Below, in pieces: positions 1-10,985 of a stretch of 64,000 nucleotides of DNA (the stretch's first letter is position 1; every line of letters begins with the position of its first letter). A program made the translations under genes and the position numbers. Source of the stretch: Isoetes taiwanensis (Eukaryota; Streptophyta; Lycopodiopsida; Isoetales; Isoetaceae); NCBI GenBank assembly GCA_021234155.1, contig JAJEKV010000125.1, positions 1,176,144-1,240,143 on the forward strand, given 5' to 3'. The notes under the pieces are model-generated. The model searched no databases and was not told the DNA's origin. It worked only from the letters and a program-made list of their open reading frames with translations.

Positions 1-429
1 GATGTTTACAGCTTTGGAGTTGTTCTTTTAGAAATATTAGGTGGATCTAAAACTGGTGGTCATATTGGAAAAGGGGATTCATGGGGTTGGAATCCCAATG
101 ACAAAGAAATTTGTGAATTTGCAGATCCAAGGATTGAGAACTCTTTAGATGTTGAACAGGCTAAGTGGGTTGTGAAAATAGCTGCTCTTTGTGTTCAACA
201 AGATCCTCATGTCAGGCCTGCCATGTCTGATGTAGTTGCCCTTCTTGAAGGCAGATTGAATATGCCCCAGTTGCGTTCTCAATCATCCTACATAAACATC
301 AGCCATAACATCAGTGAGGAAACAGAAAAGACCAGTGCTGAGAACGTTGTGAGGCTGGCAGAGCCATCAACTTCTACAAGCCTTGACATGTCATTTACAT
401 CCAAAAGCAATTTGTTTGTCCCTAGATAA
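1..429 (+). CDS. Receptor-like protein kinase, C-terminal part (5' end outside window)
   Basis: Frame 1 is open from the first base to a TAA at 427-429 (142 residues). It starts inside kinase subdomain IX with DVYSFGVVLLEI, the segment that anchors the catalytic loop. It continues through the helical lobe to the subdomain XI arginine in DPHVRPAMSDVVALLEG. A Ser/Thr-rich tail of about 50 residues follows and ends FVPR. This is typical of plant RLK/Pelle kinases, including the lectin types; the ectodomain lies upstream, so the subfamily cannot be told. The end is intact with no frameshift. The protein would be a plasma-membrane kinase acting in signalling. A second receptor kinase at 40.3 kb has a similar C-lobe but is clearly a different sequence. 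Confidence 0.9.
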   Translation, partial: DVYSFGVVLLEILGGSKTGGHIGKGDSWGWNPNDKEICEFADPRIENSLDVEQAKWVVKIAALCVQQDPHVRPAMSDVVALLEGRLNMPQLRSQSSYINISHNISEETEKTSAENVVRLAEPSTSTSLDMSFTSKSNLFVPR

Positions 430-1112
430 AGTCTTTTCGATTTGCTGCATTTTATGCAATTTGTAATGGCCTGTGTAAGCTTCACGTCTCCTTCCCCCAC
501 AACATTGCTGGCTTATGGCTATAAAAATGGTTTTCAGGGACCAGCTAAGAATAAAGGGCAAGGGAAGGTTGCATAAAATAATTTCTTCATTTAAGTTGCT
601 TGTCTAATTGGTGCAGGGTATCACATAAACTTTTATGAAAAAATCTGATAAAAATTGATCATGATACATATAGCCCCACAAATGTTTTTATCTAAAGTAG
701 AAGAAAGTATCATGAAAATCCCCTGTTGTGGATCAAGATTGGATGTTTCTTATCAGTTTCATCTAATGTTTGAGATTGAGATAATAATTTATGTGTTGAT
801 TAACTATTGGTAAAAATGATCCAGTTTTGCATGGTCCACAATTGGCCCATGGTCCACTGCCCTGATCCAACCCTCCCCTAATTGCCATCAATCCATCTAC
901 TAAAAAAAGAGAGGGTATTACTCATTTATTCGAATACCCTATTTTTATGGGCATTTTGGTAATCTTCCCTAAATTTGATTTTAAAGATGTGACAAAAGCT
1001 GAATGATTGACCTTAGATTCCTTTGAATTAATGTATTGATTGATTGTTCATATAATTAGTAAAAAATATCTCCAAATCGAAATATCTAGAGTACTAATAA
1101 GGTTCTGCAATT

Positions 1113-1197
1113 GTAGAAAACGTATAGTATTACATAAGATTTTCAATGGTTGTTAGGCTGTATTCGTAGATTTTTTAGTATAATGATGACGGTGGAA
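1113..1197 (+). repeat. Diverged direct repeat, copy 1 (partner 2045-2137)
   Basis: The segment around ACATAAGATTTTCAATGGTT followed by TATTCGTAGAT and ATGATGACGGTGG resembles 2045-2137 (ACATAAGATTGTGAATGGTT, then ATGATGCCGATGGTGG). By eye they are about 70% alike over ~85 bp. This is probably an old mobile-element or gene-fragment pair; no terminal signature was found. Confidence 0.5.
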
Positions 1198-2044
1198 ATG
1201 CAATTTTGAACAGTAAGAAGGTTTGGTGAAGTAGATCGTGCGCTTTCGATCGAGGGGGCGTTTTTGGGCCGATTAGGGCCTGCAGATGGCATCATAGGAT
1301 CAAGGCGGCATTATATCTTATTAGTAGAAGCTGGCGGTGAGGCCAGTCTTGTAAGCGATGCCTGCCGCCCTGGGATACGTTTCATGGAACGCCCAATTAT
1401 TTTGCTTTGCCTAAGCGGTAGCTCAACTCCGAAGTTTGTTTGGCGAGGGCTTTGCCATGGAGGCTTGGTCATTTGTTCAAGCTTTCTAACACTCCATATT
1501 TCTTTTTACACGAGTCAAATTTGTGCTTACAAAGTTTTAGCTCTTTTAGCGAAGTCGCGTGAAAGGGTTCTTATGCCTTGTAATCCTTTATGAGCTTGCT
1601 CTAGTTATTGTTTATTTGCTTCTGCTACGGCCGATTATCTTAGTTATTGTTTGATACTTACCTTGGCGGCGTTGGAGGTGATTCATTTCCTTTGTCTAGC
1701 TTAGTAAATAATTGAGTTTTGTTTTAGCATGAAGCGTTGGGGCATGTTTCCCTTCTGCCATAGCTACCTTGAGGGAGTTTAATTTTTTGAATGTAACTAG
1801 ACTTGATTGCTTGCAGCTCTTTGTTGTTCTTGATTCTTATCTGCTCTTGCGGCTGGGTTTTCTTGTAAGTCTCTGTTTCTTTGTTTGCTTTGTTTGCTCT
1901 GTGATCAGGACAAACCTTGTGGTAATATACAAAATTTTATAAGAACTTATCACTACTTATACGAGAAATTTATTGTGGCATCCAATGCTGTCGAAATAGT
2001 TCTCTTTACTCAAACATATGTTCATGACAAATTAAAGCTCCCAA

Positions 2045-2137
2045 AATATGAAAAGCGTATGGTGTCACATAAGATTGTGAATGGTTATGGCGGTGTATAT
2101 GTAGATATTTAGATATTTTCGTATGATGCCGATGGTG
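2045..2137 (+). repeat. Diverged direct repeat, copy 2 (partner 1113-1197)
   Basis: Partner of the repeat at 1113-1197, about 930 bp upstream. A 75-residue open frame across 1885-2112 may be a remnant of whatever the repeat came from, but no family is recognised. Confidence 0.5.
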
Positions 2138-3306
2138 GATGGGGTGGTTTGACTCAAGGAGATGCTTTTATTGAAGTTGCTATTTTAGCTCATAGAAAAC
2201 GTCATATGGAGATGCTTAAAAAGATGACGTGGCATGTTGCTATTTGGAGGCTTTCATATTGGTGACGTGGTGTATTCTATTTTAGGTATTTTGGTTTAGG
2301 CCAAGTGTGGAGCAAGGAACAGGGGTGCAGGGCGATGCACAGAGGCGGTCTGCTATTAGATGCAGGGAGTTTTTGCAGGAGGAGGGGATTTCGGAGATGG
2401 AGTAAGCATAAGGATTTTTGCAGGAGTGGGACAGAGATGTGTTTCGCAGAAGAGCAGGATTAAGGAGATGGAGTTTCTGATGACGTTTTGAGCAGAGCAA
2501 GATTCTCTTTGGCAGGTTTCGGAGGCGATATGTAGCTCTTTCTGTGGGCGCAGGGTGTTTTTTCCTGTCTGTGGTGCATGCGTTCATATTTTGTTGGCAG
2601 GTTTTAGATTTGCAGCAAAAATGGTTTAGTTTTTGGACTTGCAGGCAATATGCAGGTTTTGGCCAATATCCAGTCGCTGTACAACTTTGTTGCTGCACTT
2701 TTTCCTTGGATGTTTCGAAGCTGACAGTTTCTTCAAAGGTTTTCTGGTGCTTTGTTTGCAGCAGCTGCTGGTAATAGAATAATACTTTGTGTTCTTAATG
2801 CTATGTTCTTGTTGTTTCTTTGTTCTATGTTTATTTTGGTCATGACATGCTTTGTGGGTCTGCCAATGGCAGGAGGGTTCAAATCCCTCACTGCCATTTT
2901 TCTTTAATCCGTTTGACTGCATAGCTGACTTGTGAATCATTGGGACGAAATCATATGCTGACATGGAAATGTCAGTTTGACCCCATCAAGGGTCAACTGA
3001 CGACTGTGGTGTCTCCATTTAGAATATGATATCGAATATTCCCCATATCAATGGCTAAGAATGAATATTAAAGAGAAATGAGCGATTCCCCAAATCAATG
3101 TTCTTAGGGTGAGATTCCATTAACGTCAATTGATGCCTGGAAGTTGACGATGGACCAATGTCGTTGGACGATCCAAAATGAATCTTCTTTTCTGTAATTC
3201 CACCAGCAAAGGTAATGTAGCATCAAGTTATGGTCTTAATATGATTACAATCATATATATGAGGCAGCAAAAAGATTGTCAGAATATTGATGAGTAGTAT
3301 GTATGA

Positions 3307-3409
3307 GGAGGTTAACCTCCCCTTCAAGGGGGTTATGCAAAATAAGCCTCGAGGCCGTTAGGCCGAGAGGGTTATTTGCATAACCGCCGTGAAGGGGAGG
3401 TTGACCTCC
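3307..3409. repeat. ~103-bp near-perfect foldback
   Basis: Left arm 3307-3356 and right arm 3361-3409 are reverse complements with few mismatches, around a 4-nt loop (GTTA). Each end carries a short nested palindrome; on the left it is GGAGGTTAACCTCC. No flanking target duplication is obvious. It could be a miniature foldback transposon or a hairpin RNA source. Confidence 0.85.
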
Positions 3410-3733
3410 CTTAAACCATTGGGCGAAAAGATTATTAAAAAAAAAGGGGGAAAAAAACGGACGCTTGTGTTCACGGACGGCAAGGGTTTCAGTGTTCAGA
3501 GAAGGCCGATTGTTCTTTGCGAGGGAGATCCGAGCAAGATTCGTCAAGGAAAGCCGATCAGGCAAGGCTGATGCAGATAAGCAAGCGACAGAAATATATG
3601 GCGCTGTTTTTCCAAGCGCCAGCCAGCAGGTTCATAGTTTCCTTTTCTTTTCTTTTTTGTTGCAAATTTTGTGTGTTTCTACATGTTTCTGGCAGATTTA
3701 CATACATGTTTATGCTCTTGATTCATCAAACAG

Positions 3734-5010
3734 TGCGGATCTTGAAGCACATCTTGGGATAAAGAAAATCAAGAACAAGGCCAGAATGCAGCAAAGGAAT
3801 AGCAAGCCAGCTATGGCGACGATTCTACAAGAGCCAGTCATCATTAGGTATGACATTTTTGGCTTTCTTGTTTTATTGGAAAGATTTGCTTGTTTCTACA
3901 TGTTTTTTGCGAGATCTTTTATACATTTTCATGCTCTTGATTTATGAAATAGTGCGGTTCCTGAAGCACCTCGATTTGATCTTGGATTTCCAAACCAAAA
4001 CATTTTAGAGGTGCCAAATAACATGAATGCAGATAAAAATGAGGTAACATGCTGGTTTTTCATGTCATTTCTTCTTTCCTTTTGATGCTTGCATTACAGG
4101 TTGTGGCATTCATAGGTTCTCATATATGTCTCTCTGGTTAATGTATCAGAAAGTATGGTTGCTTTCCTGCAACCCTAGGATCTTGTATTTTTGTTTATGC
4201 TTTCTCATTACTATCAGCATTTGATGCAAGTGCAAAACCTTCTGAAACCAATGGGATATATGGATAAAATTGCTTTTAGATCCTGAGCAGATCCCTGTTT
4301 CTGTTTCAAAAATGCAAGTAGTAAAATAGGCAAATAATCTGTTGCAGAAGTTTTACATGGTGGACTGTAAACCAGGCAGGAAAACCTGGGGGTTGTGGGG
4401 TTCAGGTAAATTTCATGGTTGTTAATTGACCTAGGGCTTAGCTATTTATTTGATTTAATTTATATGGGAGTTTTAGAATGCGTTTCTGGACAACTTGAAT
4501 AGTCTTGATGGTACTCTTAGAGGTATTCAAACTACTGCGAGATGATTTTGATGCAGGCACAGAAAACCTGTAAGTAAATGGACATGCAACAAGTAAGAGT
4601 AAATGACCATAAAATTAAATTGATGTGCTTATGATAAATATACCTTGTAGGCAGCAAATGGAACAGGACTGCAGTTCCTCTCTTTCCAGGGACAAGGAAA
4701 AGTATGTTGAATCATGAAATAATAGACTCTGATTGTTGAAAACGTGATTTTATTAGACTGTGCCAAAGGTTGACTTCAATGCTTATTTATTGGTGACAGG
4801 TGCTTATGGACACTAGGCATTAGAAAAGCTGAAGAAAGAACTTTATGAGTTTTCATTGGCTAGAAAGAGATGCGTTGATGCGGTTTATTGAGCGTGCACA
4901 AATGATGGGGATAGTATGGATGCTTTCCACAAGCTATACATGCCTAACAGAGTCTTCAAAACAAAGCTTCAATTGAAGCTGGATGTACTTGAAATTTCAC
5001 TGCCAAGTGA
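3734..5010 (+). pseudogene. Unrecognised spliced gene remnant with at least four exon-like segments
   Basis: Four segments with AG/GT borders read in a compatible phase: 3734-3847 (ends KPAMATILQEPVII), 3953-4043 (contains PRFDLGFPNQNILEVP), 4651-4701 (GTGLQFLSFQGQGK) and ~4800-5010. The last begins VLMDTRH and then needs a one-base shift to continue as LEKLKKELYEFSLARKRC, a charged probable helix, before further stops. The first two exons and their upstream intron tails are similar to each other (both start TGCGG after a tail with ATGCTCTTGATT), which suggests exon duplication with a ~219-bp step. I do not recognise the protein. The one-base lesion and lack of a clear start suggest a decayed copy; a misread exon border is the alternative. 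Confidence 0.4.
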
Positions 5011-6029
5011 AAGGCAGCAATTTTTGTAAATAATCTGTTAATGTTGTTTCTGCCAAATCAAGTTTTGTACAGGCAGTAAACAATAAAATTCAAGTTCTAA
5101 ATAGAGGAATATTCTGAAGATTATTATCCCAATAAAGGAATATTCTGAAGATTATCATTGATAATCCTCAGCAGTTATCAAGATAATCTTTGGAATATTC
5201 CAAAGATGCTGCAAGTTACAGCTTTTAACCTCACTTAGATCTAACGGTTGTCAACGGTTAGATCGTAATAATCTTTGAGCCCAATGGTTTAAGGAGAGGG
5301 AATGTTGGGGGAAGAACCTTTCTTCAAAGCAATTTTGTATACAAGAATGACCCTTTGGTTGTAATTCTCGCGTGGAAGATGTGCCAACGTGCATCACTCC
5401 GGAGGCACACCTGATACGCCAAAATTCTAACCAAAGAATTTTGTACTGTTAGGTTTAATTCTGCGGTCTTCTCTTTGGCTATGGCGTGGAGTCTCTTTCC
5501 GGCTTCGGCGCTCGAGTCTTATGATGGCTAATTTGTGGCTTTGGCTTGCCGAAAGACTGGCATTGGCACTTATATTTCAAGATCGGACCATTTCTTTTTA
5601 ACATTGAAGGTTCTCTTAAATCTTTCCACATTTCTTATCTGTAACAATGCTTTACCTTATTTCTCACTGCCTTTCAGGTTCAATCCGCCTTTCAATTTCA
5701 AGATCAGCTAATCCTGAATAAGAAGCAGGAACCGAGACATTTGGTTCTTTTGGAGGTGTTATGAAACGATAGATGATTGAGAGTTTTGAAATAGAGGAGC
5801 AGCCAGAGTCGGATCATGCCATGCTTAGATTTCTAACACTTACACAAAAGCAACAATGCAGTCCACAACAATGCAAGAGCAGAATACACATTATTCCAGA
5901 AAGAGCAGAACAATACAGGTGCTTTATTAGATATTGATTGGCCAGAAAAGATATCAGAATAAAATCAAGTGTTTATGGTTACATTACTTGGTACTGCTTT
6001 GCAAGTATTTGGGAAAACCAGAGTCAGAA
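5011..6029. other. Non-coding DNA with two small foldbacks
   Basis: No gene is recognised. A 19-bp element GGAATATTCTGAAGATTAT occurs at 5106-5124 and 5137-5155 and again inverted at 5183-5201, so a stem-loop can form. At 5238-5264 a 27-nt palindrome with a single mismatched pair contains two AACGG cores (the Myb/MSA core), between two GATC ends. Confidence 0.6.
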
Positions 6030-6680
6030 AACGAATAAAGAGTAATAAAAAATGTTAATGGAATTGGGAGTTAAAAGTCAAACGCCATATGCAATGCTGC
6101 TAGCTGAAACAGGGATGTTGCCGTTCGAAGTTGAAGCTCTATGTGGTACCATTAACTATTATTTGTGGGGGTACGTTCATTAGCGATGGAAAGAGCGCAA
6201 GATAAGCTATGGAAAAATCTAGGCGTGAAAATGGATTTCTATCAAGGGAAGTAAATCCCATGCTAATTTATACTGAACAGGATTATCTAAATGCCAAAAT
6301 CAAATTAAAAAGAAGAAAAATTATCCCACAAGCGCGACTCAGCTCACATCATTTGGAAATTGAAGTGGGCAGGATGGACAGAATACCAAAGGAGCTCAGG
6401 TGGTATCCTTGTTGCCGAATTGGAGTGGCAGAGACAGAACAACATGCTTTTATAGAGTGTGCTATATATGAGTCATTGCGATAACAGTATGGAATCCATG
6501 TCCATACACAATTTCCTAGATGATTGGTGGAAGTACTGCATGGAGACAATTGAACTTTTTCTGAATCTATATTTCTAAGGCAGAGCCTAGTCAAAGTTGT
6601 ATGTATTTATTTTTGCCTTCATAGGCCTGAGGACCTATTTATAAGGTGTGAATACAGTTACACTTACAATTACAATTATC
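6030..6680 (+). mobile_element. LINE 3' fragment (RT C-terminal region and zinc-finger-like end)
   Basis: Broken frames encode KSQTPYAMLLAETGMLPFEVEAL and then NPMLIYTEQDYLNAKI and a C-x(10)-H-x4-C region (CCRIGVAETEQHAFIEC). The same order of blocks occurs at 34.9-35.8 kb, so both are 5'-truncated members of one non-LTR family. Only the region after the RT palm is present; the catalytic motifs are absent. The tail is a short AT-rich run (ACTTACAATTACAATT) rather than poly(A). Several stops and shifts make it non-functional. Confidence 0.75.
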
Positions 6681-7222
6681 TCCTTTGAGCATATTTATCC
6701 TGCTTTCTACATTTCTTATTGATACCATGGCTGCGCAGCTCTATTTCGGCCAAAATAGCCCCAAATCCGAGAAATAAAGCTCTGCTTTAATCTGTTGTTT
6801 TCTATTGCTAGAATGAAGTTTTAGGCTTAAATTTCCAACGCCTTTTGGAGCAATCGGCATGGTACTATTTATTTTTTCCATGCATATACCCTGTTTGTCG
6901 ATTTCTTCAAATCTTTCTTTTGTTAGTCTTTTGTTAATCTTTTTTTTTCTTTTGTTTGTCAATTCCTCTTGTTAGTCATATAAGCTTGACGGACGCAGGT
7001 AGGCTTGCATGCCTGCATCATCAGATTTTTCTTTTGTTTTAAAATCCCATGTTCTTAGCCTGTTTATAGTCCGTTGTTTGTTTATGGGTCCTCGCATCTT
7101 ACGGTGTCTCATTTTTAGTGTCCTTTTGTCCACCTAGATTAGCACTATCTTTTAATATTACGGGAAGAGGGAAATTCAAAATTAGCGAGAATATGGGGGG
7201 TGGTTGATTCCCCCTTTCTCGA

Positions 7223-7259
7223 GGGAGGAGGGGGGGAGGGAGGGAGGGAGGAAGGAAGG
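7223..7259 (+). other. G-run tract with G-quadruplex potential
   Basis: A purine-only tract of repeated GGGAGGG units, with more than four runs of at least three Gs separated by single A, lies near the 3' end of the minus-strand LINE. In the LINE's own orientation it is a pyrimidine tract of CCCT type. Confidence 0.7.
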
Positions 7260-9310
7260 TTCTTTTATCGTCTGCGGAGGCCAATCGGCCTATGGGACCC
7301 AAATTACGCGGGTGCAGCAAGCCCTTTGCTACCCGGATTAAAAAACCCCCCCTTACGAGGGAAAACCGCCAGAATAAACAAGCCCGGGTGGCAGTATTAA
7401 ATATACATATACACATGAATTCCCGGCACCTCAGATAGGCACTCGGGGGCAGAGGTGAGTCCGCAGATCCAAAACCTCCTGAAGGTAGGAGCCAAGGGAT
7501 CGAACCGGCCGGGTGCATCGAGTAGCTTCGTCGCAAAGGCACCGTGTCATACCAAGAGAACGTAGCGAGCCCGAATCTGACTATAGGTTGGACAGCTCTA
7601 GAAGGCATAGCTTTCATCCTCAACAACCCCCAGTGGGCAACACTGACAAAGCCTGTCCTAACGCAGCTCTCCAACCCAATCACCCGCCTCAAGCCGAAGA
7701 TGGTGGGCCCCCGCTCGAATGGGACGGATGATCCCACGCTTCTTCATGGGAAACCGAGAACGCAGGTAGAGCCGTGGGCCTCGAACGTGGTGGGGTTTAT
7801 GTGCTTGTAGTGTGCCATCTTTACTGCTTCGCAGCATGGTGGTCCCGTGATCTTCCCCAGAAACAAGAGTCCAAGTACCCCTCGGCCCTATCCCCGACCG
7901 GGCTGCGTGTGTGCACTGGACGCACCTATGTGCGTCTACGTTCCAGCGCCCACCGGGCTCTCTTGTCCTTCCAACAAGCCCCGAAGTCGATTGCGGGCTC
8001 GCCATACCAGCGTAAGCCAAGTCGCGGAGCCGAAAGTGTCACCATTTGGCCACCTTTTGGAAATAAACAATGTGTCTATCGAGGGCGCATTTGCCGCAGG
8101 CCATGAATCCGCTCTCCGCAACAAGATCCGATATGGGCGAGGGCTTGACCCCAAGTGCGTGTCAAAAATGCCTTCGACCTGCTCTAAGTCGTTCCAAGTC
8201 GCCAAAGATATCACTAGGCCCCACACCTCGACCCCATATAGAAGAACCGCTCCACCCGTTCGTTGGAACAAATGTGACCTGGTGGCCCCGGGCCATACAA
8301 CCGCCACAGTGACTATTGTTTTGCATTTGCGATGCCGCCTTCCAACCCCGCGGTCACCCAAAGGCTTAATGGATGCATCCCAATACATTGAGGACGGAAA
8401 TTCCACCCCCGGTACTTGTAGCCGGGTGTGACCTCTACTATCCGCCCTCGATAAGTGAGCCGGAGGTCTTTGGATGGCGGAGGAGGATATGAGGACCACC
8501 TTAGTCTTGGCGGGTTGACACGCGACGTCCGTCGCTGGCAGAATGTGTCGAGGGCATCTAGGTGTGCCCGCATGCCCTCCGGTGTATGGGCCAAGAGGTC
8601 CACATCATCCGCATAGATGAGTCCGCTGTCGGATGACATGACGTGCAAGAGCCGATACCGCCCCCCCATTGGCAGCAAGCCGCTTCCAACCGGTCAATGT
8701 AAAAGTCAAAAGTGTGGGTGAGAGAGGACAATGTAAAGCGGCAAATGAGTTGGGTGAGATGGGACAACCTTGCGTTCTAAATCCATAGAGAGCCCGGCAA
8801 ATGCGGATCGCCCACAACTTTTCCGGAATGTGGTGCAAGCTTTTGCAAAGTCCACAAAAGCAATGATAATGTCCTCCTCACGGCCTCGGCCACCGACGAG
8901 GCCCCGAGTGTGAAGATGTGATCAATCCCGGGCCTAAGCGCCCAGGTAAGTGGACTGCGCCCTCGCCCGCCCATCTTTTCTTTGTTCGAGAATGCTTCGG
9001 TAAAAAGCTTTGGCAAAGTCCAAAAACCATGATGGTTCTGTAATTGGGCCGGATAGTGTGAGTCCCCCCTTGTAGATCCGGAACAACCCCGCTTGTGGTC
9101 CATGTAGGGAAAACCCTCTTGCCCGGTGAACAATGGTCAAGAAGGAAGGGCACCATGGGCTGTCCTGCCCACTTGAGCAACTCCGCTTGCAGGCCGTCTA
9201 AGTCTGCTGCCTTCTCATTAGCCAGGCGCTGTAGCCCCTCTTCGACATCTTCTCCGGTGATCACCAGCGGTGGGCCATGTTGCGGGGGCACATCTGTCCG
9301 TGTTCCCGGG

Positions 9311-9703
9311 CATAGTATAAATTAGTGGCTATTCTTCGCCATTTGGCTAAAATTTGGGCTTGACCATTAGGGTTTTGGCGATTTTTTATAGGTTTAAAAT
9401 CTCAAAAAATAAAAAAAAATAGCCAAACATAAATGAGACTCTTCGAATTTTTTGAAGGATTCGCCAAAGTATCCACAATCTTTTAAAGTATTTTTACTAC
9501 TTTAGCCAGATTTTACTGGTTTTGATTTAACTTTTACAAAATTTTCAAAAAAAACTCCAAAATTCTTATATGTTTGGCTAATGTTTTGCTTATTTTTCTA
9601 GAAACTTTAGCCAAACTATAGTTAGAAATTAGAGGAGTTTCGTGCAACTATAGCCAAACCAAGTTCATGTTTTAAAATTAAGAAGTTCTTAATTTATACC
9701 CTG
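9311..9703. mobile_element. Non-autonomous hAT-like MITE inserted in the LINE
   Basis: AT-rich 393-bp insert flanked by the 8-bp direct repeat TTCCCGGG (9303-9310 and 9704-9711). The right end, read inward, is CAGGGTATAAATTA; the left end is CATAGTATAAATTA, i.e. imperfect terminal inverted repeats with the hAT-like CAGGG start. The interior has many copies of TTTGGCTA in both directions (subterminal repeats). Removing the insert plus one target copy (401 bp) brings the LINE linker and RT frames into register, which proves insertion. No coding capacity. Confidence 0.9.
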
Positions 9704-10985
9704 TTCCCGGGGGATCATAAAGTTGTTGCAGGTACTGCCCCCATTGCACCGCCGTGATATTCCTCGTAAGGTGGGCTGGCCCCAGAAAAATTACCCGCGG
9801 CCAAAAGTTCTCGGTTACATGCCTAGTAGGCCGAACATTTCTCCTTGGTGCCTTGCTAGGTACCTTGCCTTTGTTTCCTTGAGGAAGGCGCGGTAATAGC
9901 TGGTGGCCTCGAGTCACCGGTGGGTCCCGATCCACGATGAGGCGGAGTCGCGGCGTTTGCGTTCCTTACACTCAAACATCAAACCATCCATTACGCGGAA
10001 AGGTTGCGGCCTCGACTCGGGCGTGGGGAGGTCTCCCAAAGCACCCGCTTGCCCTCGATTCGAGGAGCTCAACCGCCTGGTGGGTTTGTCGCTCTAGCGT
10101 GTGGGCCCGCAGAATCGCCGGGAGGGCTTCGCGAGCATGTCGGCCAGTAACCCTCCGCTGCTCATAATCCAAGCGCAACCGAGGTCGGCAAAGGTCCACG
10201 CCATGAGGGGGCCGTAGCAGGTGGCCGTGCCGCCTCACATAGAGTGGGAGGTGATCCGAAATGGCCTCGTCCCGACCGTCCGTGCCGACGTGAAAATGGC
10301 TGACAAGGTGTAGATTCTGCGCAGCCACTATGACATAATCCACGACACTAGTTCTGCCGCCGTGATTGTCCTGTCTGCAAGTGTACCCATGGGAAGAGGG
10401 CCATTGTGGTAGGCCATTGCATATGAGCAGGTCAAAGATACCGCACATCAGGAGCAATTGTCCGCGGCGGGTGACTGACTATCATCCGAAAGTGCCGTGT
10501 GCAAGCCGCCTCTGGGGACGCAATCGGCAAAGACGTCATCCGCGAGGGGGTCCAGCCGCATGGCCTGTTCCACCCCTGTCCGCGCATTGAAGTCTCCAAG
10601 GAGCATGACTCTGCCCATCCGCTTATGCTGCTGTATGTCATTATATAGATCGACATACGGGTCCATCCTGTCCACCTCCGGGTGGCTGTGATAGAAGGGA
10701 CTCTCTGCATGAGGAAAGTAGCAAGCAGCTAGGAAGAGAGGCTCTCCGCCAGGGTGGTGCACTCGGACCCACAAGTAGCGGTTATGTCTGTCGGTCTTTT
10801 GGAGGGAAACCAAATGTGCCAAGGCTACCCGGTAGTAGCAGGCAACCCCACCGTGCCCACGTCTCCCTGTACAACCATTGAACAGTACAACCATTGAACA
10901 CTGAAAAATGCTGGTACCCTGGCAGATCGGGCAGCCTGTGGCCTGGGTGTTCCCATGTCTCCATGAGGAAGTTCAAATTTCAATG

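Larger units (their letters stand above)
430..3300. other. Non-coding stretch after the kinase gene
   Basis: AT-rich intergenic DNA with a more GC-balanced block around 1230-1600. Short open frames here (for example 1264-1593 and 2282-2698) have no recognisable motif and look random. The only structure seen is the diverged repeat pair listed separately and an isolated tRNA T-arm-like hairpin near 2872-2888. Confidence 0.6.
7100..10985 (-). mobile_element. GC-rich LINE (endonuclease + reverse transcriptase), frameshifted and interrupted
   Basis: Reading the minus strand from ~10,980 there is an apurinic-endonuclease-like domain: METWEHPG near the start, LLGDFNARTG near 10,600, and VVDYVI then SDHLPL near 10,250. 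Next come a linker (LTRNITAVQWGQYLQQLYD) and the RT domain (NEKAADLDGLQAELLKWAG near 9,220; catalytic YADDVDLL near 8,610). The C-terminal region (FPMKKRGIIRP, HHLRLEAGDW) runs towards ~7.2 kb. Frame changes near 10,890, 10,450 and between 8,880 and 8,680 show it is dead. A 393-bp MITE sits between endonuclease and RT. The GC content contrasts sharply with the AT-rich surroundings. 5' truncation occurs near 10,980. Confidence 0.9.

Noticed and set aside
2860-2890. tRNA gene ending GGGTTCAAATCCCTC
   Set aside because: Only a T-arm-like hairpin is present. The acceptor strand, D-arm and anticodon arm are missing upstream.
3465-3947. 160-residue open frame as a gene
   Set aside because: It runs through T-rich intron-like sequence and two splice borders with no domain; only the exon-like parts in another reading are credible.
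7847-8431. 194-residue plus-strand open frame
   Set aside because: It is the antisense shadow of the GC-rich LINE, where stops are rare in all frames.
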